Positions 1-12,300 are shown, counted from the stretch's first letter. The stretch is DNA of 64,000 nucleotides from Chamaecyparis obtusa (GCA_027943335.1 BSBK01000760.1:1587001-1651000), one strand, 5' to 3'. Program-made: numbers and translations. The notes: generated by a model not told the origin, from the sequence alone.

Positions 1-193
1 AGCAGTGAAGGAGCAAGTTCTCAATTCAGAGCTCAGTTGAACATTGAATTGATAGAGGTACACCCGCCTGAGTATATATTACTCAAAGTGAAGAAGGTCT
101 TAACCTTAACACCTTAGTAGTTTGTAACTTGCTAGTTTACAGCCATTGGGATTATTTGGGTAATTGATTAATCTGTAGGTTCAAACACTAACA
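1..193 (+). repeat. 5' LTR (3' end only) of the Tat-like element
   Basis: This matches 13920-14112 with four substitutions, all in the last 75 bases. It ends CTAACA, with the terminal CA expected for an LTR. The rest of the 5' LTR lies left of the window. Confidence 0.9.
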
Positions 194-196
194 AAA

Positions 197-215
197 TTGG
201 CGACTCTACTGGGGA
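197..215 (+). other. Primer binding site of the Tat-like element
   Basis: TTGGCGACTCTACTGGGGA starts four bases after the LTR end. It begins with the TGG that pairs with tRNA CCA. I recall this type as complementary to tRNA-Arg in Ogre/Tat elements; the tRNA identity is from memory. Confidence 0.75.
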
Positions 216-1610
216 GTTATTTTGATAGCCTGCAATAGGTTAGTGCAAATCTTGTCTATTGTATGTTTGTAGACCAGTAGAAATAATTTTTGATTCCCGC
301 TTGAGTAGTGGGTGGTGACTCTAAAGAAATTTGTGTTACCAGTTGCTAATAGTTTCAAAATTTTGTAAAATTTGTTTTTATTTACCATGAGTCGACCAAG
401 GAACACTAGGTCTTACTATAGGGATCATCCAGAAGATAATATAGGGGATGAACTCCACACACCAAGCAGAAAGCAATGGTCTAGGAGAGGCCAAAATAAT
501 GCTAGTTCCCAGGCTCCTTCTCAAGAAAGATTTTGTGTTCCACTTCCTCATGAAACTTGTTCATCTTCTGACGATCCTGAGCATGTCAAAGGGGTCACAC
601 CAGAGGTCTATATGTAGAAAGAAGTAGTCACAGAAGTAGGTTTTTTCCCTGCTAGAGAAACCCTTGAACAACCCGATGAAACCTCTACTGCTGAAATAGC
701 TTCATATTATTCTGAGAAGTTAAGAGAGGAAGTGATTGCCTTGAGAGAAAAGGAACGTGAACAATTAGCAAAAATTGCTAATAGAATGAAGATAAGGGAA
801 AAATAGCTTCGTGAATTGCTTCTGGAAAGGGAAGAACTCCTCAAGAGAACCAGGAGAAATGAGACCCATGTTAGTGATCTAAACCAAGATGTACAAGGTT
901 TGGATAAAGACTTGTTTGGTGATATGAAAGCTTTGAGAAAGCAAGCTCAGGATACCAGGCCCAAACAAAGTGAATTTGAGGGAACAGGCCATGTTTTAAG
1001 ACAATTGAATCCCTCTGAAATCAAAATAAACAAGGAGATTAAAATTGCCCCCAAGGAAATCCCTGATAAGGGAAAACAAAAAGTGGTGGGTGTTGCTATA
1101 AATGAACCGAAGAAAGTTGTGCCCATTCCTAATGTGCCTACTCAAGCTAGTACAGATTTAGACAGAGCTAGGAAAGCAAAGGAGGATTTGGCTATGCAAC
1201 TTGAGAAACTTGAGTTAGAGGCTGCTGCAGATGAAATGAAGAGGAAGATTGCCTTTCTACATGCTAACATGAATACATCTGCTAGTAGTTCTATCCCTAT
1301 TACCATAGGAACAACTTCATCCAGTCAGCCTAACATTTCAATTCCAAATACTCAAGCCTTTCACTCTGGACAATATCCATCTGGACAATTTCCTAGTCAA
1401 GTTCCCTTGGTTTCTCAGGTTACAGTGGGAACTATACCCTGTCAAAATGTTGCAATCACCCCTCTGAATCAGCCAACTATCCAAAGATGACCAGTTCATT
1501 TGGATAGATATAGGCCTTTATTTTTTGATGGTATTCCTGGCCAACCTAATGCTATTCCTAATGAAATCAGGAAGAAGATCCCATTATTCACTGGGAATAA
1601 TGTTATTACT

Positions 1611-2440
1611 TGTGAAGAGCATTTGAAGTTTTTCACAGATAAAGTTAATGACTATGAGATTGAGCATGAAGATGTCATTATGAAACTTTTTGTTCAATCA
1701 TTGATTGAAGATGCTAGGGATTGGTACAGAGGGTTACCTGAGAATAGTATTGCTTCATGGGATGAATTTGTCAGGAGTTTTAAAGAGCAGTATGCTGAAC
1801 ATGTGAATTCTAGTTATATGCTCAATGAATTCAATAATATCAAGAAAAATTATAATGAGAGCATGTCAGAGTTCAATAGCCGGTTTCAAAAGGCTATGTA
1901 CAAATTATTCCAGGTATTGAGGTTGGATGATGCAGTTTGCATGACCACTTATTTCAATTCCATGGATGGTAAAATGTCTTATCTCCTAAGAGATAAAAAT
2001 CCCCGCACCCTTAGGGATGCATTTAAATTGGCCATAAATATTGAGAGTAACCGAAAGGCATCTGGCCAAATGTACAAGAGGGATGAGGGTAAATTGTGGA
2101 AAGAGACCAGACCACAACATGCAAGGCCTTTTAAAGAGGAGGATAGGATGGATAAAGGACCGGGTGCTAACAAGGAGTTCCCAACAAGATTTGATAAAGG
2201 TGGTAGAAACTTTCAAGATGCAAGACCCCCTTATCAAAGGCAGGACAAGGCCCCTAATTTGAGAGATATGCCTTACAAAACTGATTGGAAGGATGGGAGA
2301 CCTGTTCTCGACAGCAATGAAGTATAAAAAGGGAGAGATACCCCAGATCCCTTAAAGAAAAATACAACACACAATGTAGAAAACACTCCTTGGTGTGTTG
2401 CTTGTAATATGCCTCATTCACCATTCCAGTGTGCTGTGGC
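1611..2440 (+). other. Gag core and zinc-knuckle-like motif
   Basis: The region around ARDWYRGLP and the following SWDEFVRSFKEQY stretch matches the retrotransposon gag (capsid) family. Downstream, past the TAA at 2325, the frame has C670-x2-C673-x3-H677-x4-C682, one residue shorter than the usual CX2CX4HX4C nucleocapsid knuckle. It would bind the element's RNA. The charged segment before it is rich in K, R and D. Confidence 0.75.
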
Positions 2441-3179
2441 CCAAGCCTTAGGAGAACAGGTTGATAACTCATGTGCAGGAGATTATGAAGAATCTGAAAA
2501 GCCTGCCATTAACATGTTTACTACAGATCCAATAGAGGATTTTGTATCCTCAGATGATGAAGCAAGCTGTCTAGATGTTGATCATAAGAGGAAGATTTTC
2601 TCTGATTATGAGCAACAAATATTTACTCAATCTGATCCTGAAGAATTTGATAATAATGATTATAAAACTCATATGGTAGGATCTAGATCAGATGAGAAGC
2701 AATGGAGGAAGCCCAGTGAAGAGGAGATCAAAAACTTAACTATGGCTGCCATAACACAAGCAAGATCCTCATACAATTTGAGGAACAGAAAGGTGGATAA
2801 TGAACAGGGAATTCCTAGATCAGTATTCATCAAAGGTAGTCCTCAGGATAAGGGTTTCCCAAAGCCCAATGTTATAGATGGCAAGGATCAAGAACTTGTG
2901 GGTGAAAAGAAGAAAGGGGAGGAAGTTAGTACTGACAAGATGAAAAGGAAAACTGGTAGGACAAAGGATCAATCTGATTCTCCTGCTGATTCCCCTGCAT
3001 TTGATATGAGACATGCGTTGTCTCAGATGAAAGTGTCCATCCCTCTGCTTGAAATGTTGAAAATAGAAGAGCACAAGACAGCAGCCTTGGCTCTTATAAA
3101 TGAGCAGAGATTTGCGCCTACCAAACAAGAGGAAGGGAGTTCTATAAAAAAGCCTATTCCCATCTCAGATGTATGTGTT

Positions 3180-3600
3180 GGGACAATTGTAACACAAGAA
3201 CCTTCTTCCATCAATCCATTTTATGTCACTCTAATTGTGAATGATTTATTGTTAAAAAATTGTATGATAGACTCTGGTGCTGCCACAACTGTGATGCCAT
3301 ATCATGTAATGAAAGAATTAGGATTGCAAGTTGACACTTCTAATGGTAGGTGTTATGCAATGGATAATAGGGCAGTGCCTGTTGTGGGGACTTTGATTGG
3401 AATTGAGGTAAAAATTGCTGCATTCCTAGAAGCTACATACAAAATGGATGTAGTTGTTTTGGATACAGAGCCTCACTATGGCATGTTATTGTCAAGACAA
3501 TGGGCTATAGCAGTGGGTGGAAAGCTGGAACTAGATTTATCTTATGCCACTATTCCAGTGAATGGGACTGAAGTAAAGTTGTACATGGAGCCCCGTTCCT
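3180..3600 (+). other. Aspartic protease domain of the Tat-like element
   Basis: The catalytic D962-S-G-A-A motif at 3270 is followed by the usual pattern, with a LGL stretch after it and a hydrophobic strand ending in LLSRQWA where other elements have LGRPW. The enzyme would cut the Gag-Pol precursor as a homodimer. No stop falls within this domain. Confidence 0.85.
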
Positions 3601-3734
3601 CAGTTATGGTGGAAATGGTTGCTCCGGAAGCCCTTAATTATTTTGTAGATATTGACATGAACAATTTTGTGATTGAAGAAGTGATACCTCAGCTGAAAAA
3701 CATAGACCCAATTGTGGAAGAGTTGATGATGCAA

Positions 3735-4140
3735 CAAGATAGCTTGTGGCAAATGTTTTTTGATGGTGGATGCTCCAAAGAAGGATCAGGAGCTGGTGTT
3801 GTTTTCATTTCCCCATCAGGTAATACTTTCAAGTATTCCTTTTTGTTGACTTTCAGTTGTACAAATAATACTGCTGAATATGAGGCCCTGATCTTGGGAT
3901 TAGATGTAGCCATAAAGCATGGTATTAAATGTTTAAAAGTTCACTGTGATTCCCAATTGATTGTAGCCCAAGTAAGATCCCAATATGCTTCTAAGGATGA
4001 GAAACTCAAGTTGTATAAGCATGCTGTCTGGGATAGATTAGAATTTTTTGAAGCTTTTAATCTGCTCTGGGTAGAGAGGTCAAATAACATCATGGCAAAC
4101 TTTCTTGCTAATGTTGCTTTGAAAAACAATGATATCACCC
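3735..4140 (+). other. Archaeal-type RNase H (second RNase H) placed before RT
   Basis: The domain reads WQMFFDGGCSKEGSGAGVV (catalytic D1126), then NTAEYEALILGL (E1164/E1166), then KVHCDSQLI (D1188), and ends in ANFLAN where ADALAN is usual. This is the plant/archaeal RNase HI fold found as an extra domain in Tat elements. The fourth metal-binding Asp is Asn1238 here (AAC, one G-to-A step from GAC), so this copy is probably inactive. It lies between protease and RT. In Ogre and Retand, as I know them, the extra domain follows the classical RNase H. Confidence 0.8.
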
Positions 4141-4589
4141 TCTCTGGTGTTTCCATGTTGGAAACTAAAACTAGGCCTGCAGTTCCTGACAATGTGTACA
4201 ATTGGCAAGTTTTTGAGGATGATCTTGATATCCTTAGATTCCTTCAAGGCCTGGATCAATATGATGGTCAACAAATAGATTTCAATGAGGTACAGGAATG
4301 TATTGAAGGAAAAGAATGCATCATGGGAAATGAAATAGTCCAATTACCTTCTAATCATATACCCAAAGGACTAGTAGAGTTGGAGGGAATGTTTAAAATA
4401 AATGATGGTTTTTTGTCCCAAAAGTCTAATAAAAAATTGGAAGACTTAGAGGAGATAAACCTAGGATCAGAAAATTCCCCACAAATGGTATACATTGGAA
4501 AGAAACTGAGTAGGGAGATCAGAGGCAACTTGATTAGACTTTTAAAAAAGTACAAACATGTGTTTGCTTGGTCATATGATGACCTCAAA

Positions 4590-5320
4590 GCTTATAGGGC
4601 TGGTTTATTCCAGCATGAAGTTCCTCTAAAGGAGGAAACCACACCCTTTAGACAAAAGCAGAGACCCATTAATCCTTTACTGGCCACCAAAATGCAAGTT
4701 GAGTTGACAAAACTGAGAGATGCTGGTATTATTGAACCAATTAGGCACTCAACTTGGGTTTCAAACCTTGTACCAGTGAGGAAGAAGAATGGTGACATCC
4801 GACTTTGTGTTGATTTTAGGAACCTAAATGTGGCATCACTCAAGGATAATTATGGATTGCCTAATATGGAGGCCATGTTGCATAGGGTGACTGGATGTGA
4901 ACTCCTGTCAATGATGGATGGTTTCTCATGGTATAACCAAGTGCTAGTCAAAGAATCAGAGCAATTCAAGACAGCCTTTACAACTCCTTGGGGAACTTAT
5001 GTATATGTTCGCATGTCTTTTGGTTTAAAAAATGCTGGGGCAACTTTTTAGAGAGCCATGGATGTTGCTTTCAAAGAAATGATCAATGTCTTAATGGTAG
5101 TATATCAAGATGATCTCACTTCTTTTTCCAAAAGGGCTGATGATCATTGTTTTCATTTAGAAAAGATTTTTCTCAAGGCCTTAGAGTTTGGTGTGTCCTT
5201 GAATCCCAGGAAATGTCAATTTGCAGTGACAGAAGGAAAGTTACTGGGACACATAGTATCAAAAGAAGGAGTCAGGATTGATCCTGAAAGAGTGGAGGCC
5301 ATCAAAAAGGTCCCTCCACC
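4590..5320 (+). other. Reverse transcriptase domain of the Tat-like element
   Basis: Visible RT motifs are RKKNGDIRLCVDFRNLN, the MMDGFSWYNQ block with the first catalytic Asp, MSFGLKNAGATF, and the catalytic box as YQDD (codons 1573-1576), where gypsy elements usually have YLDD or YIDD. The GHIVSKEGVRIDP stretch marks the end of the palm and thumb. The TAG at 5049 splits the domain just before the catalytic box. Confidence 0.9.
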
Positions 5321-5499
5321 AAAGAATATAAAGGGTGTGCATTTATTTTTGGGGCAAATAAATTTTGTGAGAAGATTCATTGCTAACTTTGCAGAGTTGG
5401 TCAAGCCAATAGTTAAGTTCCTTAAAAAGGGAATGAAATTTGAATGGAACTTGGAAGCTCAGCAAGCTTTTGAAAAAATTAAACAAACAATTCAAGAAG

Positions 5500-5880
5500 C
5501 TCCTGTTTTGGTATCACCTGACTATTTAAAACCTTTTTCTCTATTTTCTTTTGCATCTTTCCATACTATTGCAGCTGTCCTTCTGCAGAAAGATCAAGAA
5601 GGATATGAACATCCTATAGCTTTTTTCAGCAAGTCTTTGCAATCTACTGAATTAAATTATGAAATAATGGAAAAGCAAGCTTATGCACTTGTGAAAGCAG
5701 TCAAGGCTTTCAGACCGTATTTGGTTTGTGCAAAGGTTAGTGCTTATGTACCCCATGCTGTAGTAAAGGATATCTTGATACAGAGTGAAGTCACAGGGAA
5801 GAGATGTAAATGGATAAACAGGATTCAAGAGTTTGACCTTGAGATTCATATTACTAAATTGGTAAGAGGATTGGGACTTG
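5500..5880 (+). other. Classical Ty3/gypsy RNase H, catalytic residues decayed
   Basis: This follows RT directly and keeps the framework EHPIAFFSKSL and EKQAYALVKAVKAFRPYL. The first catalytic Asp position reads FASFHT instead of a D-containing motif, and the TDH motif is replaced by YVPH. Loss of the Asp residues fits a tether or connection domain, as in retroviruses, where a second RNase H takes over catalysis. Simple decay could also explain it. Confidence 0.7.
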
Positions 5881-6099
5881 CCAAGTTAATGACTGAGGAA
5901 AACATGGACCTTGTCCAGATAAAAAATGTTGCTGCTAATGTTGATACAGTTACTAGTATTGAGATGCAACCCTGGTACAAGGATGTTGTTTATTTTATTA
6001 AAAATGCTAAATGTCCACCTGAATTGAATGATAATTAGAGAAGAAGCTTGAGATTACAGGCTCAAAGATATGTCCTCATTCAAGGTGATTTGTACTGGA

Positions 6100-7229
6100 A
6101 AGACAATGATGGCATTTTACTCTTTTGTTTGGATGAACATCAATCAGAGAAGGTGCTAAAAGAAATGCATTCTGGAATGTGTGGAGGGCATTATTCTGCT
6201 CGGTCAACAGCTCATAAAATTTTGAGGGCAGGATATTATTGGCCTGTATTGTTTAAAGACACTCACTCTTATGTTAGAAAGTGTGAACCTTGTCAAAGGT
6301 TTTCAAAGAAACTAAAATTTTCAGGTGCATTGTTATTAAATCCAGTTGTTGCAGAAGCCCCTTTTGCAATGTGGGGTATGGATTTTATTGGAGAGTTCTC
6401 TGAAAAGTCCAGTGGAAGACATAGTCACATTTTGGTGGCTACTGATTACTTTACCAAGTGGATAGAAGCTATTCCCACTAGAGGAGCAACAAGTGCTATG
6501 GTAATTGATTTCCTGATGAACAACATAATCACAAGATTTGGTGTCCCAATCAAATTGGTTGTAGACAATGCAATGAGTTTTAGGTCTCAAGAAATTACTA
6601 ATTTTTGTGATGAAATGGGAGTTATCTTGTCTTATTCAAGCCTATATCACCCACAGGCCAATGGACAAGCTGAGTCTAGCAATAAGAGCATTTTGAAAAT
6701 CTTGAAAAGGACCTTGGAAAAGAATAAAAGAGGTTGGCATGAGAAGTTAAAGTTAGCACTATGGGCTGATAGAATTTCTGAGAAAAAGGCCACAGGGAAG
6801 TCCCCCTTTGAAATGGTATATGGTGCAAAGACAAGATTGCCAATTAATAATTTCCTTCCCATCTACAAGTTTATGCGAGAGGAAGATATTGAAATCAGTA
6901 ACCCACTGCAAGATAGGATGGTTCAGCTGATTGAGTTGGATGAGATAAGAAGGGAAGGGCAGAAAAATAACATCAAACTGCAGCAAAAAATGAAATATCT
7001 TTTTGATAAAAGGGCTACTGTGAGAAAATTTCAGCCTGGTGACATGGTTCTTCAATGGAATGATAGATATGAAGACAAAGGGAAGCATAAAAAATTTGAG
7101 TCCTTATGGATGGGTCCCTTCATTGTTTGTCAGATTCATGGCAAAGATTCTTATTTTTTGCAAGGTATGGATGGTGAAGAGCAAGAATTGCCAGTGCATG
7201 GACAATTTTTGAAATTTTTCTTCAGTTGA
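6100..7229 (+). other. Integrase domain of the Tat-like element
   Basis: The zinc-binding HHCC region (H...GGHYS...CEPCQRF) at about 6165-6300 precedes the catalytic core. The core has D in GMDFIG near 6380, D in VVDNAMSF at 6564 and E in QAESSNK at 6672, which gives the D-x35-E spacing. The C-terminal part ends in FKFFFS, with the GDMVLQWN and GPFIVCQI stretches of the GPY/F-like region. No chromodomain follows. The TAG at 6036 lies before the domain, so the integrase itself is uninterrupted. Confidence 0.9.
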
Positions 7230-9378
7230 AAGTTCTTTTTCCATGCATAGTAGGCTTGTATTATATGTATAGGTGTGTTTTTTTCTTGTTTTAGGTTCAG
7301 GTTTTGTGGTCTGCCTCCCAGAGATTCATGGTTTCTTGCTATGATCTTACAATCAAGCATCCTCAGATAGAGCCACTGTTGGGTATCCTAAAAGTTTTTC
7401 AAGGTTTGAAGTCCAATTCCTGGTTTAAGTCTCCATGCGAGTGTTATTCCTGGACTAGGGTTTGTAAAGTGTCGTGAAAATGGTTTTTGACATGTTCAGA
7501 AAAACCCTTACCCTAGGTCTTGTCTTTCAAAATGTTTCCAATTCGTTTCCAAAATTCATGTGGCCCTCTTGTTTCTTTTTCTTGGTTACCTTTAAGTCAC
7601 TTAAGTTGCTATTTGTGCATGTGCTTATTAGCCCCAAGTGTTCACCGAATCACGAAGTGCCTTATCAAATTTTAAAACAATCTGGCGATTCAACGAATGA
7701 GTCATGTTCATGTTCACTATTAATATCAGTCGCCAGTTCTCTAGATTTTCCAGTGGTTATCCCAAACATCCATTGAATTGGCGAATGCATTAAAGCCAAG
7801 CTTTTTGATTACTTTGTTCGCTAAGTCTCCAAGTATTTCGGTGGTTTCATTTTCCTTTCTGAGAACTAGCGAATGGCGGTTATCTCCAGTTCTCGCAATA
7901 TTTGGCGGTCTTTTGAAACCATTTAGCGACTCAGCAAACACTTTGTTCGCTTGTTCTCAGAATCTGGTGGTCAAGGGTCATTTCAACTAGAGAATTAGCG
8001 AATACCGTGGATTGCTTTCACGATCAACGACCCTGTTTAAATCTCAAAATATTTGTGGGTCCTGCATATTTGATCTGGCAAATGAGCGACTGAATACTTA
8101 TAATGCTATCCTCTAAATTTGGCGGTTCTGATGGTTTGCCCAAAAGATTTCAGCGGAGATAAGTTTTCTCACATTCGCTTATTCTCAGAATAAGTTGGTG
8201 ACATGCTAAACCATTTAGCGATTCAGCGAAGCCTTTGGTCGCTAGTTCTCTTGATAAAAGGATAAAGGTTAACACAATCTAGCGAATAAGTGAATCAATG
8301 GATGATGAGTTTTAAGGCTTCAGTCGCTTATTCTCGAAATGAAATTTTCACTGATATGCAGTATTTGGAGAACTAGCGAATGCTCTTTGTTTGCTGATTC
8401 TCAGAATTAAATGATTAAGGGTTTTGTTATTCAGAGAACTAGCGATAGCCATCGATTGATGAAGATCAACGGTCAATCTGGAATCTTGATATAAAGTGAT
8501 GATTAAGCTAAATGATTTAGCGACTCAGTGAAGCCAGTGGTCACCAGTTCTCCAGACAGCCGAGCGGTTAAGTATATCTTTAAGCGAATGCGTGAACCCT
8601 TTGTTCGCTAGATCTCCAGGAAAATTGACTGTCAGTCATAATATTAAGAGAATGGGAGGTGGCTTTGTTCGTTGGTTCGCCGAATGGTAATTACAGTTAA
8701 CTGTTTAAGTGGAAGCCCTTTGTTCACTGATTCACGAAATGCATGGATGGTTAAGGATAGGATTCCGAGAACCTGCGAAGCTAGTAGTCGCTAGTTCTCC
8801 AAATGTGAACCAGGATTAAACAGGGATTTAGAGAACCAGCAAAGCCATTGGTCGCCAGTTCTCTGGTTGCTAGCTAGGGTTAGCATTCTATTCAACAATT
8901 AAGAGAAGCCAATAGTCGCTAGTTCGCTAAATGGGCTCAGATGGAAAAGGTCATAAAGGGAAAAGAAAAAGGACCGTTGCCACATAGATAAAGTACTTTG
9001 TCGATATGGACATGAAACCAATAAGCCATCAAATCAGCTTCAAGAAGAAAGATTGGATGACGTAAATAGTTTTAAAGTACAGAATCATGATCATTCCCTC
9101 TTCACCTTGTTTTCAAGTAGTTTAATCTATCTGTTAACATTCGGACATGGCGAGCTCAAAATTTGAAATCTGAGGGTACATGAAATTGAATATGGGATCA
9201 ATTAAGGAGATTTGTATTAACTATGGTAGTTGCACACCTTGGATTCATATCGATAAGTAAGTTGAAGCTCATTGTTTATTTGTTCAGTCTCAGTTGTTAA
9301 GAGTTTCTGTTTGTCCAGAGCATTTCCGAGCATAAAGCATTTGAGATACAGAGAATTGAAGGTTTTTCTGTAGCAAGG
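7230..9378 (+). other. Non-coding spacer between pol and the 3' ORF
   Basis: This stretch of 2.1 kb has no long ORF. Its centre is filled with degenerate copies of a palindromic motif, listed separately. The last 430 bases, before the ATG at 9379, lack the repeat and would be the leader of any 3' ORF transcript. I see no clear splice signals that I would defend. Confidence 0.8.
7680..8935. repeat. Degenerate interspersed palindromic repeat array
   Basis: About twenty scattered copies of GAGAACTAGCGAA and its exact reverse complement TTCGCTAGTTCTC occur here. They are often paired around a short centre such as GCCATTGGT, giving units of about 35 bases that can fold as hairpins. Clear units begin near 7860, 7921, 8211, 8371, 8513, 8582, 8766, 8829 and 8900. 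They are separated by unrelated AT-rich sequence, so this is not a simple tandem array. No such copies are obvious elsewhere in the window. Confidence 0.8.
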
Positions 9379-12300
9379 ATGAGTCAACCTGAGAAGAGTG
9401 CAGCGTCTTCCAGTAGTGAGGCCAAGTCCAAAACTGGTGAGGACAGGAATAAGCCAAATTTTTTAGATGAATTCCTGAAACTATTGCCGGGCTCCAGTCA
9501 GAACAAGAGGGCTGCTGATGACGTGTTTGAAGATCTTCTAGAACGGTGTAGAGACCCAATCACTCCGGAATTCACAGGTTACACTATTTTCAACTTCTTT
9601 TACAGCAATAAAAATAAGCATGTTCCTGTCTGTAATGGTTGGGTGTTAGGATTAGGAAAAATGGTTGTCCCTGACATTTTCCTAGATATTGATTTAATTG
9701 TTGCCCTAGCCAGAAGTTATGACCCTATCTCAAGGACAATTAGAAAAGAAGACCAATCAACCTTAGTTACTCTTGATAGGGGATCTTTTATGAAAGCTTT
9801 TGGTCTATACACGTCCTTTTCAACTGAGATTGATTTGAACAAAGAAAAGGCAAGATACAGAAGCAATGTAGGGTCAGTAAAAGACCAGTTGGTTAAACAT
9901 ATGCCAAAACAGGATAAATACATAGCCCCCCTTCCTGCTAACATGAATGCCCGATACCAGTTCAAATCCCTCCATCATTATATGAGATATACTTGCTATG
10001 CATTATGTAGAGTTTTGGGAATGGATGGGAATGCAGAATTTTTACCAGCTGACTTGCTGATGATCATCTTGGATATTCAAAATCCCTTGGTAAACACTGA
10101 CTATGATTACATTCAGTATGTGATTGATAGGATGCATCAGGGGCTGGTGTCTTTCAAAGAAAGTAAAATTCCTATTGAGTTCATGCATTATTCTCTATTA
10201 ATGCATTTGATTCTGTTTTTCAACATCAACAGTTTTGATGTAAACATGTTAAAACCAAGGTTCACTTTCAAGGATCAGCACAATCCAGTGCAGTTGTGGG
10301 TGAGGATATGGAATTCTACCTCCAATGAAGCAGATTTTTGTGTTTTTCAGAATTTCATTGTCTATCCAATTATCAGGATGCTAGGCATAAATGTCACCAG
10401 GCTATCTCCTAGAGTCCTTAGGCTTTTAAGACCACTACAGTATGTGGACAAGTGGGATGGAAATCATAATTGGGGTGATTTCTACTTGGGAGATAATTCG
10501 ACAATTATCAGAGTTTATGGTTGTCCCCAACCCCCACATTTATTACCAAAGTATGTGCCTCCGAGATTGGCTTGTTTGGAATTTGTTTGGCAACTAATGT
10601 GTACAGATAAAGAGCTTCTGGCCCCTCACAGAAAGGGTACATTCATACCCAGACAATTCAGGGTAGGTGATTTCCTGATAGGAAAGAGGGCTTTTCCTCA
10701 GATTAGTGCATCGCTACAACAATTCAAAATGGTTACTGGTGCTTGTAGGCACATAGATCCTGAGGACTTCATCAAGATTGCCAGGATGACTTACATCCCA
10801 AACATTGGTGTGATCAAGGAGCATGAAGGTTTGGATGAAGAAGATGTGATTAGAAACATCTTAGATGAAGATGAGGTTAAGAGGAGATGGTACAAATTCT
10901 TTGATTTAGTAGATTTGTTCAACCAATTGAAAGCATCTCAGATTCCTTTTGAGGGTTTTTTCCCCGATCTTCCTTATTTGAGGAAGATTGATGGGATGAT
11001 TGAAAAATATGATACCTTGGCAAATCAATTGGAAGGCTTGATTGATCAGAATGAGCCAGAGAAGAAGAAAAAGAAAGATTATTCATCTTCTGATGAGGAA
11101 GAATTTACTGATGAGTCACAAGAAGAAGATTGTCCTCCACAGGTTGAGGGACCACCAGTTGTTGATCTCACTCAAGATCAACCAGAAATAAGGGATATCT
11201 CAGAGCCACCATTGAAGAAACAGAGGCTTGAGGAAGGTGAACCTTCAAGGCATGAGAAACAAAGAAGGGAAATTGATAGAGCATCTGCTCTTGTACCAGG
11301 TGATAGGCCATATCATCATTAATTAAGGAAAGCAATAAGAGCAGGCAAGAAAATAGCCATTGAGCAAGAAGGCAGAGAAAAGTCCTTATGGTTGGAGAAG
11401 GATATCAGAGAGGTCTATCAAGAAGAATTCTTGAGTGATGATCAATTCATTAAGACTGATGAGTTCAAGAGTTTTCTCATTTGGAACAAGCAGCAAGAAG
11501 TAAGGAAAGCTCTGCCTGAAGGTATGGAGCCAAGTGAAGAAACTTTGAGAGCTCTTGCTTCATATGATCCTAGCCTTGATCCTATAACAGTGGATGAAGC
11601 CAGAGATTTTGTTAAATCAAGTGGAATGTTGTTAACCCCAGGATGGGATCTGACTTTTGCATTCCTCATTGATCAATTGAGAAAGCAACCAGAGGGTAGC
11701 CTATCATATGAGGTTCACATTGGTGACATGATAAGAGGAAGTGGCTATGACCCTAAGTCCCAAGCTGTTGCAATGTGGTCTATGGCCCCCAAAACCCAAA
11801 AGCCATCTCTATTGAGTATAGAGGATAAGATGGAGGGGAATAAGATTATATGGACTATACAAAATACAACAGACCTTGAAGTCTCCAAGGCAGTAACTCA
11901 TTGGGCTAATCTGAATGAAGCCAAGACAGCTCAGATGTCAGAAAGATATGCCAAATTGTTTGAAAGTTCAAGCATGGTAGCCAAGGACAGAGATTTGAAA
12001 ATGATGAAGATAAAATAATTGGAAGATGAGCTGGCAGAAATAAAGGTCAAACTTGAGGAAGCCTCAAAAATAATTCCTCCTCCTCCTTTGCAAGTTGAGG
12101 TACCTGTTCAGGTAAATTTGGAGGCACTTGAGGGACCTGCTGAAGACTTGGAAAAGGTGAAATTGGATGCATCCCTGGACACTATAGCCAAAATAGTGCA
12201 GTACAGGCAGGACAAAATAAAGGACAAGATGGATTCAGTTCATAAATCAGTCAGCCTATTACATCAGACCAATCAAAAGGTGAATGACTATTTAGCCACC

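Larger units (their letters stand above)
387..7229 (+). pseudogene. gag-pol of the Tat-like element: one 2,281-codon frame with six internal stops
   Basis: From the ATG at 387 to the TGA at 7227-7229 a single frame is kept with no frameshift. It is interrupted by six in-frame stops, at 615 (TAG), 804 (TAG), 1488 (TGA), 2325 (TAA), 5049 (TAG) and 6036 (TAG). Each is one C-to-T change from CAG, CAA or CGA. At 5049 the stop replaces the Gln expected in the conserved RT stretch after GATF. Order by codon: gag about 1-650, zinc-knuckle-like motif 670-682, aspartic protease with D962-S-G, archaeal-type RNase H about 1120-1245, RT about 1400-1650, classical RNase H about 1710-1830, integrase 1900-2280. 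The product would build virus-like particles, copy the RNA and integrate it. This copy cannot make a full protein without readthrough. Confidence 0.9.

Noticed and set aside
7474..7990. 100- and 70-codon ORFs in the Tat spacer
   Set aside because: Start by chance, no recognisable domain, and they run through the palindromic repeats.
7680..8935. CRISPR-like array
   Set aside because: Repeats are degenerate, irregularly spaced, on both strands and inside a plant retrotransposon; no cas genes.
9379..11322. 3' ORF as a retroviral envelope protein
   Set aside because: No signal peptide, furin-like site or convincing membrane anchor; the basic and acidic segments look nuclear.
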